The notes: a model not told the origin generated them from the sequence alone. A stretch of DNA of 64,000 nt from Peptostreptococcaceae bacterium oral taxon 113 str. W5053 (GCA_000467935.1 KI259821.1:62001-126000); one strand, 5' to 3'. Shown: positions 1 to 8,359, numbered from the stretch's first letter. Numbers and translations: made by a program.

Positions 1-519
1 CGCAATAATTTTTCCTTTAAACAACACGCTGACTTCAGTTGTTCCATCTCCAATATCCACCAAAAAAACATCGGTAGAATCTTTTAACTGATTTTTAAAA
101 CCATAATAAGCAGCCTCTGATGATTCTATCAGAATCACTTCCCTTGCTCCGGCGGCCAAAATCGCTTCTTCCATCGCATTTTTTTCAATCTCCGTTACTC
201 GTACCGGAATTGTCGCAACAACTTTAGACGGAATTAAGGAGACTCCATTACTCTTTTTTAAAATTTCTCGAATCATTTCCTCGGCTAATTCAAAATCTGC
301 AATAACGCTATCTTCCACAGGAGACAATACCAATATATCTTCTTCCTCTTTTCCAACCATATTCAAAGCATCATTTCCTATCTTAATTATTTTTTTTGTA
401 TGAATATCAATAGCAACCAGAGAAGGTTCATTATAAACAATTTTTCCATTTTGAATAACTTTTGTATTCGCATTTCCTACACTTATTCCCAAATTATTTG
501 CAAAAAAATGAATTCCCAT
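1..519 (-). CDS. mreB: MreB-like rod-shape actin homologue (3' end outside window)
   Basis: The first 173 residues of an MreB/Mbl-family bacterial actin are visible; the rest lies beyond the left edge. MreB forms membrane filaments that direct cell-wall elongation. The N-terminus has the family layout: a GISVGNANTKV nucleotide loop, an NEPSLVAI segment and a DIGDGTTEVSV second phosphate loop near residue 160. Both loops deviate from the usual GIDLGTANT and DIGGGT: the first-loop aspartate is Ser and the second loop carries Asp for Gly, so nucleotide hydrolysis may be altered. It starts 8 bases after radC, completing the maf-radC-mreB order common in Bacillota. The family call is firm; full activity is uncertain. 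Confidence 0.85.
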   Translation of the reverse strand, partial: MGIHFFANNLGISVGNANTKVIQNGKIVYNEPSLVAIDIHTKKIIKIGNDALNMVGKEEEDILVLSPVEDSVIADFELAEEMIREILKKSNGVSLIPSKVVATIPVRVTEIEKNAMEEAILAAGAREVILIESSEAAYYGFKNQLKDSTDVFLVDIGDGTTEVSVLFKGKIIA

Positions 520-527
520 AATAACCC

Positions 528-1220
528 CTATTTTATAAGATTTTCTTTTTTAAAACTAAAATACCGTTTTCTTCCAAAAACAATATGATCTAAAACAGGT
601 ATCCCCAATAAATCTCCTGCTTCAAGCAAACGCTTTGTCAATAATAAATCTTCTCGGCTCGGCTCGGGATCTCCACTTGGATGATTGTGCATAAGTACAA
701 TCGACTTCGCACTTCTTTTTACCGCCAAGCGAAAAACATCTCTTGGATGAACTAATGATGCATTTAAAGTCCCAACGCTAATTTGTTCTTCATAAAATAC
801 ATTATTTTTTGTGTCCAATAACAATACCCAAAATTCTTCTTGAGGTTTATCCGTAAATATATAACCATAAGTGTTGAAAATAACATCCGGATTTGTAATG
901 GATATGTTCTTTTTTCGTCTTCTGAAATGTACCCTATTCGCCATCTCCATGGCTGCCAATAATATAGTTGCTTTTCCTGATTTTATACCGTCAAATTCAC
1001 ATAACTCTTCGTAGCTATAATCTGCCAAATAATGTAAACCTCCGCTTTTTTCAAGCATTTGTGCGGACAATGTCAATACATCTGCCTTTTCTGTTCCAAA
1101 TCGAACAAGAATTGCTAACAACTCTGAATCCGAAAGAGATGACGCTCCATAGCGAATCAGTTTTTCTCTAGGTTGTTCTTCAATTTCCATATTTTTTATT
1201 CCATGAGATTTATCTTTCAT
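528..1220 (-). CDS. radC: RadC-family JAB-domain protein
   Basis: This 230-residue protein has the RadC layout: an N-terminal helix-hairpin-helix-like region (about residues 1-95) followed by a JAB/MPN metalloprotease-like domain with the VLMHNHPSGDPEPS motif near residue 175, which supplies the metal-binding His and Asp. The exact biochemical role of RadC is unsettled; the old DNA-repair assignment is doubtful. The ATG follows an AAAGGTG ribosome site inside the 3' end of maf (11-base overlap), so the two are likely translationally coupled. Its place between maf and mreB is a conserved gene order. Confidence 0.92.
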   Translation of the reverse strand: MKDKSHGIKNMEIEEQPREKLIRYGASSLSDSELLAILVRFGTEKADVLTLSAQMLEKSGGLHYLADYSYEELCEFDGIKSGKATILLAAMEMANRVHFRRRKKNISITNPDVIFNTYGYIFTDKPQEEFWVLLLDTKNNVFYEEQISVGTLNASLVHPRDVFRLAVKRSAKSIVLMHNHPSGDPEPSREDLLLTKRLLEAGDLLGIPVLDHIVFGRKRYFSFKKENLIK

Positions 1221-1791
1221 CGATTTTCACCTTTAATTCCGACCAATAATTGGCCATCTTCTCTATCGGCAATCCAATAATATTAAATAATGATCCTTGA
1301 TATGATGAAATTAAATCAACCGCTTTACCTTGTATCCCATAAGCTCCGGCTTTATCCTTATATTCTCCAGAATCTAAATAATACTCAAGCTCTTCCATAG
1401 TAAATTTTTTAAATGCAACATAAGAACAGTCCATATCAACAATTTTCCATTTTTCAAGGGTATGTATTAAACAAAAACCGCTTAAAACGCGATGGGTCTT
1501 TCCTCTCATGAACATAAGCATATTCCTTGCATCATCTCTATCAATCGGCTTATTTAAAATATGATTTTCAATCACCACCGTTGTATCCGATGCAATCACC
1601 AATCCTAAGGGATTAAATTTTTCAATGGCTGCTTGTGCTTTTTGAAATGCTATGGACATACAATTCTCTTCTGCAGAAAACTTTTCGGAAAATTTTTCAG
1701 CATGAGCAGCCGATATTACAATCGGATTTAATCCAAGAGAGTTCAAAATTTCTTTTCTTCTTGGGGAACTTGATGCCAAATAATTATTCAT
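1210..1791 (-). CDS. maf: Maf-family nucleoside triphosphate pyrophosphatase
   Basis: A 193-residue Maf/YhdE house-cleaning pyrophosphatase. It begins with the diagnostic substrate-binding signature ASSSPRRKEIL (residues 6-16) and carries IASDTTVVI and KAGAYGIQGKA motifs further on. Family members hydrolyse non-canonical or dTTP/UTP-like nucleotides and have been linked to septum control. The gene overlaps the end of the upstream Gx-type gene by 8 bases and the start of radC by 11, indicating one compact transcription unit. Length is normal for the family. Specificity for dTTP/UTP versus m7GTP cannot be settled from sequence reading alone. Confidence 0.93.
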   Translation of the reverse strand: MNNYLASSSPRRKEILNSLGLNPIVISAAHAEKFSEKFSAEENCMSIAFQKAQAAIEKFNPLGLVIASDTTVVIENHILNKPIDRDDARNMLMFMRGKTHRVLSGFCLIHTLEKWKIVDMDCSYVAFKKFTMEELEYYLDSGEYKDKAGAYGIQGKAVDLISSYQGSLFNIIGLPIEKMANYWSELKVKIDER

Positions 1792-2314
1792 ACTTCCACT
1801 CCTTAAATGGGTATCGTATGGTTTTAATCATATGCTTAACAATAAAGATTACTGATAAACCCACAAAATATCCGGTAAACAAACCGGTTAATATCAATAT
1901 AGGCAAATAGGTAAAAATACGAATATTCTGTACCACAAAAGATGCTACCAACATTTGTGCAAAATTATGTGCCACCGCTCCTATAATACTAATCCCTATA
2001 TGACTAAATAAATTTCCGAAATATTGCTTCACCAAAAACATGGCTATAATGCTCAATATTGAGCCTGCCAAACTATAGAAAAAACCGATCACCCCGCCGG
2101 AAATAAGCATTAATAAAACTGATTTCAAGAGTCCTACAATCATCGCATCCCCAAAACCGAATAAAATCAAGGTGCTCAAGATAACGATATTCGATAAGCC
2201 TAATCTCGCTCCCGGTGCAATAAAGGGTAGCGGAATCATATTTTCCAGAACACTTAAAGCTAATGCCCCCGCTACTAAAAGAGATAAAAAAATCATATGT
2301 TTTGTCTTGTTCAT
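1784..2314 (-). CDS. Gx transporter / heptaprenyl diphosphate synthase component I-like membrane protein
   Basis: A 176-residue integral membrane protein with about five hydrophobic segments. It contains the family-typical APGARLGLSNIVIL stretch near residue 34 and LPFIAPGA before it. It matches the Hpre_diP_synt_I/Gx transporter family, often annotated as component I of heptaprenyl diphosphate synthase although its membrane topology resembles ECF-type S components. In Clostridia it commonly sits with a NusG-domain-II protein beside the Rnf operon, exactly as here. The start follows a GAGG site 9 bases after the upstream stop. The substrate is unknown; a role in quinone or prenyl metabolism is only suggested by the family name. 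Confidence 0.8.
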   Translation of the reverse strand: MNKTKHMIFLSLLVAGALALSVLENMIPLPFIAPGARLGLSNIVILSTLILFGFGDAMIVGLLKSVLLMLISGGVIGFFYSLAGSILSIIAMFLVKQYFGNLFSHIGISIIGAVAHNFAQMLVASFVVQNIRIFTYLPILILTGLFTGYFVGLSVIFIVKHMIKTIRYPFKEWKYE

Positions 2315-2323
2315 AGAATATCC

Positions 2324-2704
2324 TCATCGTCCCACAATATCAACTTCTTCAGAAGAATGGTCTTCAACAATTTCTACCGTCAAATGATTAGGTAAACATA
2401 CAATTATTTCTCCCGGTCGCGTAATATAACCTTGCTTCACATCCAGTTTATCCGGACAGCTGGCTTCAATAATATGCACCCTATCTTTATCCATCTCAAC
2501 AACATTTTTTCCATATTCCGATTCAATTACATAGATTTTTCCTATCGTTTCCTTCGAAAAAAAAATCCTTTTTACTTCTATCCCGTCAATTTTTATACTG
2601 GCATATTTATGTTCCGCCTCTTCAGATTTTTGAACCATAAAAAAGAAGGAAACTGCGCTTATTACAATCAGAAAAATAATTAAAATGTAATCGGCTTTTC
2701 GCAT
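2324..2704 (-). CDS. NusG domain II-containing membrane-anchored protein
   Basis: A 126-residue protein with one N-terminal membrane segment (about residues 5-23) and an extracytoplasmic NusG-domain-II-like beta domain containing SCPDKLDVKQGYI and GEIIVCLPNHLTVEI. The two conserved cysteines are typical of this family, which is encoded next to Rnf or flavinylation genes in many anaerobes. The precise function is not established; a role in extracytoplasmic electron transfer or FMN-protein maturation is inference from context. I chose the ATG at 2704, just behind a strong GGGAGGAG site, rather than an upstream in-frame ATG. It is separated from rnfB by a terminator and its own promoter. Confidence 0.8.
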   Translation of the reverse strand: MRKADYILIIFLIVISAVSFFFMVQKSEEAEHKYASIKIDGIEVKRIFFSKETIGKIYVIESEYGKNVVEMDKDRVHIIEASCPDKLDVKQGYITRPGEIIVCLPNHLTVEIVEDHSSEEVDIVGR

Positions 2705-2734
2705 TTTCTCCTCCCTTAAATCATTCAATTTCAA

Positions 2735-2762
2735 CATATAGTTTATCATTTCTTGAAGTCAA
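2735..2762 (-). promoter_or_regulatory. Sigma-A-type promoter for the NusG-II/Gx/maf/radC/mreB unit
   Basis: On the minus strand a TTGACT -35 (2757-2762) and TATATG -10 (2735-2740) are separated by 16 bases. It lies between the rnfB terminator and the NusG-II ribosome site, so the downstream genes can be transcribed independently of Rnf. The -10 is only a partial match. Confidence 0.5.
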
Positions 2763-2788
2763 AAACAAGAAAGCCATAAAAAGTCTAC

Positions 2789-2825
2789 AAAAAAAGACTC
2801 CTCTTTTAGAGGAAGTCTTTTTTTG
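2789..2825 (-). terminator. Intrinsic terminator after rnfB
   Basis: A hairpin with AAGACTTCCTC and GAGGAGTCTT arms (one bulge) around an AAAA loop is followed on the minus strand by a run of seven T. It begins just behind the rnfB stop and closes the rnfCDGEAB operon. Confidence 0.85.
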
Positions 2826-2828
2826 GTT

Positions 2829-3743
2829 TTATTCTTCAGTCTTACTCTCTGTAGAAGATTCCGTTTCCGTAGAAACTTCTTTCTTTTCAGCTTCAGCCTT
2901 CGCCTTAGCCGCAGCAGCTTTTTCGGCCTCCGCTTTCGCTTTTAATTCCAATCCCGGAAAAATTGCTTTTGTCGGGCATTTTTCAAGTCCTTTGGCAGGA
3001 TCTGCACCACTTGCAAATTCTCTTTTAGCTAAGAAATTTTCAAAGCTGAACGCACCCGGTTCACTCATTTTCACACAAATTTGACAACCGATACATCCAA
3101 CACTGCACTTTGAGCGAGTTTCTTTCCCGTTATCATGACTCTTGCATTTGACAATAACATCTTGAGCATAAGGAATTAATTCAATAATGGCCTTCGGACA
3201 TGCAGAAATACACAATCCGCAAGATGTACATTTTTCCTTATCAATAATCGCTAATCCATTCTCAATGCTAATTGCCCCAAATTCACAAACAGCTTTACAA
3301 TCTCCAAATCCTAAACATCCATAAGAACAGGACTTTTGTCCTCCATGCAATGCATTCGCTGCAGAACAGGACGTAATACCATCATAATTAAATTTATTTT
3401 TTGCTCGTTCGTTATCTCCTTGACACATTACACAGGCAACATTTTTTTCTCCTGCAACAGCAGTTTTCCCCATAATCTCTGCAATTGCTTCAGCTACGGG
3501 AGCGCCGCCTACCGGACATCCATTAATGGGTCCATCACGTAACGCAATCTCTTCCGCCAAACCGTCACATCCCGGAAAACCGCAAGCTCCACAGTTTGCT
3601 CCGGGCAAAGCTTCACGCACGGCAGCAACTCTTCGGTCAACTTTTACATGAAACACTTTCGATGCATAAGAAAGGAATGCTGCCAATACAGAACCCAATG
3701 CCGCCAAAACGAGGACTGCAATTAATATAATTTTTATATCCAT
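2829..3743 (-). CDS. rnfB: Rnf electron transport complex subunit RnfB
   Basis: The iron-sulfur subunit of the membrane Rnf complex, which passes electrons from reduced ferredoxin toward NAD while pumping Na+ or H+. The 304-residue protein has an N-terminal membrane helix (residues 1-28), a CGACGFPGCDG cluster motif near residue 50, and ferredoxin-like motifs including KCTSCGLCISACPKA and CSVGCIGCQICV. The last 40 residues form an Ala/Lys/Glu tail followed by a Ser/Thr/Glu-rich end, which is low-complexity and unlikely to bind clusters. It is the last gene of the operon, 10 bases after rnfA. Start: ATG with a GGAGG site. Family call is secure. Confidence 0.96.
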   Translation of the reverse strand: MDIKIILIAVLVLAALGSVLAAFLSYASKVFHVKVDRRVAAVREALPGANCGACGFPGCDGLAEEIALRDGPINGCPVGGAPVAEAIAEIMGKTAVAGEKNVACVMCQGDNERAKNKFNYDGITSCSAANALHGGQKSCSYGCLGFGDCKAVCEFGAISIENGLAIIDKEKCTSCGLCISACPKAIIELIPYAQDVIVKCKSHDNGKETRSKCSVGCIGCQICVKMSEPGAFSFENFLAKREFASGADPAKGLEKCPTKAIFPGLELKAKAEAEKAAAAKAKAEAEKKEVSTETESSTESKTEE

Positions 3744-3753
3744 AACAATCCTC

Positions 3754-4329
3754 CTAAATTAATCCTGCAAATCCGAGAAATGCAATTGCCATAAGACCTG
3801 TAGAAACCATAGCAATAGGAAAACCTACAAACGCTTTCGGAACATCTGATAATGCAACTTTTTCACGAATTGCCGCTAAAAGTACAATAGCTATGAAAAA
3901 ACCCACTGAAGATCCGATTGCATTGACAATGGTTTTTAAAAAACTGAAATTTTCAGTAATATTTACAACGGCAACACCAAGTACTACGCAGTTTGTCGTA
4001 ATCAACGGAAGATATACACCCAATGCATTATACAAAGCGGGGCTGCTCTTTTTTAAAAACATTTCTACAAATTGTACTAAAGACGCAATGACCAAAATAA
4101 ATACAATTGTTTCCAAATAAACTAAGTTCAATGGTTCCAAAATCGCATAATAAATCACATAAGTAATTGCAGATGCCATAGTAATTACAAATGTTACCGC
4201 CGCACCCATTCCCGCTGCAGTTTCAACCTTTGTTGAAACGCCCAGCAAAGGACAAACGCCTAAAAATTTTGCAAATACATAGTTATTTACAAAAATCGAT
4301 CCAATAATCAAGGTTAAAATAGATTCCAT
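3754..4329 (-). CDS. rnfA: Rnf complex subunit RnfA
   Basis: A 191-residue integral membrane subunit with six predicted hydrophobic segments. It has the RnfA/NqrE hallmark NNYVFAKFLGVCPLLGVS at residues 15-32 and a related inverted-half motif, LITTNCVVLGVAV, near residue 90. In structures of the complex the conserved cysteines of RnfA and RnfE coordinate an intramembrane iron-sulfur cluster that moves electrons across the membrane; cysteines are present here in both motifs (CPLLG and TNCVV). It sits between rnfE and rnfB with about 10-base gaps, in the canonical order C-D-G-E-A-B. Length is normal. Confidence 0.96.
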   Translation of the reverse strand: MESILTLIIGSIFVNNYVFAKFLGVCPLLGVSTKVETAAGMGAAVTFVITMASAITYVIYYAILEPLNLVYLETIVFILVIASLVQFVEMFLKKSSPALYNALGVYLPLITTNCVVLGVAVVNITENFSFLKTIVNAIGSSVGFFIAIVLLAAIREKVALSDVPKAFVGFPIAMVSTGLMAIAFLGFAGLI

Positions 4330-4341
4330 TCTTCTGCCCTC

Positions 4342-4935
4342 CTATGCCTTCTTCGCCATTAACGTACGAAAAACTGCCATTAAAATTCCCAATACGATAA
4401 ATGCACCGGCCGGTTGTGAGAAAATCTTAATCGGCTGAATTGTTTCACCATAAATGGTAAAACCAAGCAAACTTCCGGAACCTAAAAATTCACGAACAAT
4501 GCCTGTAAGAGTAATCGCCATAATATACCCCAATCCATTTCCAATTCCATCTACGAAAGAAGCCAGGACACCGTTCTTATTCGCAAAAGATTCTGCACGA
4601 GCTAATACGATACAGTTTACGACGATTAACGGAATGAATATGCCTAATTGCCCATAAATTTCCTCACTTAATGCATGAATGGACATATCAACAACCGTTA
4701 CAAATGTAGCTATAATTACAACATAGCACGGAATACGAATTTTATCCGGAATAACGCTACGAAGCAATGAAATTACAATATTTGAACCGGTTAATACAAA
4801 TGTTAATGCAAGTCCCATGGCCAAGGAATTCATTACTGCAGAAGATACACCAAGCACTGAGCATAAGCCGATTAATTGGATAAAGACGGGATTGTTACTG
4901 AAAATACCATCTTTAAATACTTTCGATAATTTCAT
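4342..4935 (-). CDS. rnfE: Rnf complex subunit RnfE
   Basis: A 197-residue membrane subunit homologous to RnfA and NqrD. It shows FIQLIGLCSVLGVSSAV (residues 18-34) and LIVVNCIVLARAESFA near residue 103; these Cys-containing motifs are the partners of those in RnfA for the membrane-embedded cluster. About six hydrophobic segments are visible. It starts 12 bases after rnfG with an AGGAGGGG ribosome site. No deviation from the family is apparent. Confidence 0.96.
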   Translation of the reverse strand: MKLSKVFKDGIFSNNPVFIQLIGLCSVLGVSSAVMNSLAMGLALTFVLTGSNIVISLLRSVIPDKIRIPCYVVIIATFVTVVDMSIHALSEEIYGQLGIFIPLIVVNCIVLARAESFANKNGVLASFVDGIGNGLGYIMAITLTGIVREFLGSGSLLGFTIYGETIQPIKIFSQPAGAFIVLGILMAVFRTLMAKKA

Positions 4936-4947
4936 CTTGTCCCCTCC

Positions 4948-5895
4948 TTATTTTAATTTTGAAGCTGCTTCAAAGGCCGCTTCAAAGCCAGCTTCCATCG
5001 CTTTTGAAGTTACAGTCGCTCCGGAAATAGCTTCAATTTTTTCCGCAGAAACTTTATTCATTACCGATTTTTTGTAATTTTCAGAAGTGATTTCCGCTCC
5101 ATATCCTTCGGATTCAGCATGATTCAACACCTCGAAACCTACTACTTTTCCTTCCCGATTTAACATAAGAAGAAATTCTACAGTTCCTCCGAACCCTTCT
5201 GGAGTTTCTACATGAAACACACTTCCTATTACTTCACCATTTTTTTTCACAACCGCAGCATATAATATATTTTCGGAGGCAACGTCTGTAGACTTATCAG
5301 TTAAAGTAGCGCCTTCAAATACAGAAAGAATTTTTTCTTCTCGAACCACATTAATATCTACTTTTTCTTCAGTTCCATTTAAAATGCCAATAGTAGAAAA
5401 TACCGCTTCATATCCACGTTGCATAGCACCCGAAGTAATGGTTGCACCGGTAATTCCGTCAATTTCAACTGCGGAAGTTTTTCCTATCAAATTAGCTTTG
5501 TAATCATCGTCTTTAATTTTGGCGCCAAACCCCGGTGTTTCAGCTGCACTCAAGACATTAAACCCGACGATTTTATTTTCTTTGTCAATGCCTATTACAA
5601 ATTCAATATTTCCGCCATATCCGCCGGTGCCAATCGCTTTAATTACATATCCAACTACTTCTCCCCCTTTTATCGCCTTCTGAACTTCAGCAATATTAGG
5701 GTTATCAGAAAAATCTTGTTCTTCTTTTTCGAACGAATCGGCTCCCGGATAAACCGCTTTTAGAGCTTCTTGATATTTGATTGCGGCATTTTTTTCAATA
5801 ATCGGATAAGTTAACTCATTGGTAATCCCCAACACTAAAGCTGCCGCCGCCGTTATTAAAAGTAATACCGTCACAAGTTTCATAGTTTCTTTCAT
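4948..5895 (-). CDS. rnfG: RnfG with two tandem FMN-binding domains
   Basis: The extracytoplasmic flavoprotein subunit of Rnf, anchored by one N-terminal helix (about residues 7-24). At 315 residues it is clearly longer than usual RnfG proteins of about 180-210. Two homologous FMN-binding domains are visible. The first spans about residues 75-165 with ETPGFGAKI and the flavinylation motif DGITGATITSGA (TGAT near 149-152). The second spans about 205-310 with ESEGYGAEI and EAISGATVTSKA (SGAT near 291-294). Both keep the S/TGAT-x-T acceptor, so two covalent FMNs are predicted. I chose the ATG at 5895 over an upstream in-frame GTG that lies inside the AGAGAGGTG ribosome site. It follows rnfD directly. 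Confidence 0.92.
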   Translation of the reverse strand: MKETMKLVTVLLLITAAAALVLGITNELTYPIIEKNAAIKYQEALKAVYPGADSFEKEEQDFSDNPNIAEVQKAIKGGEVVGYVIKAIGTGGYGGNIEFVIGIDKENKIVGFNVLSAAETPGFGAKIKDDDYKANLIGKTSAVEIDGITGATITSGAMQRGYEAVFSTIGILNGTEEKVDINVVREEKILSVFEGATLTDKSTDVASENILYAAVVKKNGEVIGSVFHVETPEGFGGTVEFLLMLNREGKVVGFEVLNHAESEGYGAEITSENYKKSVMNKVSAEKIEAISGATVTSKAMEAGFEAAFEAASKLK

Positions 5896-5896
5896 T

Positions 5897-6862
5897 TTAT
5901 TTTGCACCTCTCTTTTTCTCTACTCCGAATACCTTAGGTTGAGTAAAGCGTTCAATCATCGGTGCACAGATATTCATAAGCAGGATGGAATAGGAAACAC
6001 CTTCCGGATATCCGCCATAAACACGAATTAACGCCGTCATTAAACCGCATCCAAAAGCAAAAATAATCTGCCCTTTCGCACTGATTGGAGATGTTGTATA
6101 ATCGGTAGCCATAAAAAATGCACCCAACATTAAGCCGCCAGCAAATAATTGAGGAACTACTACATCCGCTTTTCCAAAAATAATTAAAAGAATTGCCGTA
6201 GTTGCAATGTAGATTACCGGAATTCTCCAAGAAATTACTTTTCTTGCAATTAAGTATATCCCCCCTAAAATAAGCGCAGCTGCAGATACTTCCCCAAGAC
6301 ATCCTGGCATTTTTCCAATAAACATATCCATTACACTTAACATTTTACCTGTTTGCAACGGGGTGGATGTAGCTACTGCATCCGCTCCGGGCATAATAAA
6401 ATTATTCGCCATTTCCTTGGTCCATGATACCATCATTACAGCTCTGGCAGCCAACGCCGGATTCACAAAGTTTTGTCCCAGCCCTCCATAAATTTGTTTA
6501 GCAATTACAATAGCAAAAATAGCACCAAAAGCAATCATATATAAAGGAATATTTGCAGGAACATTAAAAGCCAATAGTATACCTGTCACTACTGCAGATA
6601 AATCGGAAATAGTAACCGGACGATGCATGAATTTTTCAAATGCCCATTCTGACAATACTGCAAAAATCACAGAAGTTGCGATTACAATCGCACTACGAAC
6701 CCCAAAAAAGTATACGCTCGCAATCATCGCCGGTACAAGTGCAATGATAACATCTAACATCGTTTTTTGAACAGTTTCGTTAGAACGCAAATGTGGAGAA
6801 GATGATACAATCAAATTATCCAACTTTACTTCTACGCCGTTTGTACTCATTTTTTCTTCCAT
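5897..6862 (-). CDS. rnfD: Rnf complex subunit RnfD
   Basis: A 321-residue polytopic membrane flavoprotein, homologous to NqrB. It opens with VSSSPHLRSNETVQKTMLDVI and shows multiple membrane helices. The covalent-FMN acceptor region DAVATSTPLQTG near residue 165 matches the S/T-x-ATP-like site of RnfD/NqrB, and NFVNPALAARAVMMVSW is conserved family sequence. RnfD carries electrons within the membrane and contributes to ion translocation. The ATG follows a strong AGGAGG site, and the stop falls immediately before the chosen rnfG start, suggesting coupling. Confidence 0.96.
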   Translation of the reverse strand: MEEKMSTNGVEVKLDNLIVSSSPHLRSNETVQKTMLDVIIALVPAMIASVYFFGVRSAIVIATSVIFAVLSEWAFEKFMHRPVTISDLSAVVTGILLAFNVPANIPLYMIAFGAIFAIVIAKQIYGGLGQNFVNPALAARAVMMVSWTKEMANNFIMPGADAVATSTPLQTGKMLSVMDMFIGKMPGCLGEVSAAALILGGIYLIARKVISWRIPVIYIATTAILLIIFGKADVVVPQLFAGGLMLGAFFMATDYTTSPISAKGQIIFAFGCGLMTALIRVYGGYPEGVSYSILLMNICAPMIERFTQPKVFGVEKKRGAK

Positions 6863-6871
6863 ATTGACCTC

Positions 6872-8197
6872 CTATCTCACTCTTTGCTCTTTTGCACGAA
6901 TCTCGCGTTTTGCCAAGCGAATAGATTCAACCAAAGGTCTTTTGGCAGGACAAACATAAGAACAAGACCCACATTCAATACAATCCAATGCATGTAAAGA
7001 TTGTGCATCATCATATAGTCCCTTCAGTGCACGTTGTTGGATGTATAGCGGTAATAAATGAACAGGACAAACATCAACACATTTACCGCATTTCATACAA
7101 GTTGTCACAACAGGAGGCTTTGCTTCTTCTTCTGTCATACAAAGTATTCCGGAAAGTCCTTTTACACACGGTAAATCCAATGTATATTGGCTAATCCCCA
7201 TCATAGGTCCGCCCATAATGATTTTACCGGGTTGCACTTTAAAACCACCTGCAAATTCTACAATATAAGACATTGGAGTTCCGTTTTTAACTAAAACATT
7301 TTTTGGTTCAGCCGCTGCATGGCCGGTCACTGTGACTAAACGTTCATACAAAGGTTTTCCTCTTAGTACTGCATCAGCAACGCTTGCAGCTGTTGCCACA
7401 TTGTCTACGACAACACCTACATGCATAGGAAGACCACCTGAAGGTACATGACGTTCTAATACGGCGTCAATGATACGTTTTTCATCACCTTGAGGGTATT
7501 TTGCTTTTAATGAAGCAATATGGATATGTTCGTTTGTATTTTGTTCTCTCAAAATACGAATCGCCTGTTGCTTATTGTCTTCAATAGCAATATAGCCTTC
7601 TTTTGCGCCAACCGCTTTCATAATAATTGCCAGTCCGTCCAACACTCTTTCTGGTTGGTTTTCCATCAATAATTGGTCACAAGTTAAGTACGGTTCACAC
7701 TCTGCTCCGTTTAAAATTACCGCATCAATAGGATTTTCCGCCGGTACGGATAATTTCACATGCGTCGGGAAACTCGCTCCGCCTTGTCCGGTTATACCGG
7801 ATTCCTTAACGATTGCACGAATTTCTTCAGGTGTTAACGAATCTAATGAACGAGAAAGTTCTTCATAACCCAGTTCATCTAATCCATTGTTTTCAATTAC
7901 AACCGCTTGACAGCTGCGTCCGTCCGGAGTTGTAATTTTTTCAATTTTTTTCACCTTGCCTGAAACGCTTGAGTGAACAGGTGTTGATACAAATGCCTTG
8001 GCTTCCCCTATTTTTTGACCCACCTTTACTTCATCACCAACAGCTACAACCGGTTCACAAGGTGCACCGATATGTTGATGCATGGCAATAGTCACAACAG
8101 AAGGAGCCTTTGCAACAACCCAGGGTTTTTGATTTGACAAGGATTTAAATCCGTCAAAATGTACACCACCCTTGAATGTCAAAGCCTCAAGTTTCAT
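6872..8197 (-). CDS. rnfC: Rnf complex subunit RnfC
   Basis: The 441-residue peripheral subunit that binds NAD(H) and FMN, first gene of the operon. It contains an N-terminal barrel-sandwich region with SSVSGKVKKIEK, a GITGQGGASFPTHVKL loop like the NuoF/SLBB flavin-NAD fold, EPYLTCDQLL, and two C-terminal four-iron cluster motifs, CMKCGKCVDVCP (367-378) and CIECGSCSYVCP (406-417). I placed the start at 8197 directly behind a GAGAGGTGG site, rejecting a longer in-frame extension whose extra residues do not resemble the family. A tRNA-Leu gene lies 68 bases upstream on the same strand with no terminator between them. Confidence 0.96.
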   Translation of the reverse strand: MKLEALTFKGGVHFDGFKSLSNQKPWVVAKAPSVVTIAMHQHIGAPCEPVVAVGDEVKVGQKIGEAKAFVSTPVHSSVSGKVKKIEKITTPDGRSCQAVVIENNGLDELGYEELSRSLDSLTPEEIRAIVKESGITGQGGASFPTHVKLSVPAENPIDAVILNGAECEPYLTCDQLLMENQPERVLDGLAIIMKAVGAKEGYIAIEDNKQQAIRILREQNTNEHIHIASLKAKYPQGDEKRIIDAVLERHVPSGGLPMHVGVVVDNVATAASVADAVLRGKPLYERLVTVTGHAAAEPKNVLVKNGTPMSYIVEFAGGFKVQPGKIIMGGPMMGISQYTLDLPCVKGLSGILCMTEEEAKPPVVTTCMKCGKCVDVCPVHLLPLYIQQRALKGLYDDAQSLHALDCIECGSCSYVCPAKRPLVESIRLAKREIRAKEQRVR

Positions 8198-8230
8198 CCA
8201 TTCCACCTCTCTTTTTATTTCATAACATAT

Positions 8231-8252
8231 GAAAATTTTTATAAAAATTTTC
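8231..8252. repeat. AT-rich perfect palindrome in the tRNA-Leu/rnfC spacer
   Basis: Ten-base arms GAAAATTTTT and AAAAATTTTC flank an AT centre. It lacks the G/C stem and following T tract of a terminator. It might be an operator or a processing site; the half-site orientation is opposite to the CodY consensus, so CodY is not supported. Confidence 0.5.
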
Positions 8253-8265
8253 AAATAAATGTTAA

Positions 8266-8352
8266 TGGTGCAGAAGAAGGGACTCGAACCCTCACAGGCA
8301 ATTGCCCACTACCCCCTCAAAGTAGCGTGTCTACCAATTCCACCACCCCTGC
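8266..8352 (-). tRNA. tRNA-Leu(GAG)
   Basis: An 87-base class II tRNA with encoded CCA. The acceptor arm GCAGGGG pairs with CTTCTGC, the D arm contains GGTAGAC, and the anticodon stem CTACT/GGTAG presents loop TTGAGGG, giving anticodon GAG, which reads CUU/CUC. A long variable arm and a GGTTCGAGTCC T arm follow. It lies between the lytic transglycosylase gene and rnfC. Confidence 0.97.
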
Positions 8353-8359
8353 ATATCGA

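Noticed and set aside
8231..8252. CodY box before rnfC
   Set aside because: The palindrome has GAAAATT facing AATTTTC outward, opposite to the CodY arrangement of AATTTTC followed by GAAAATT.
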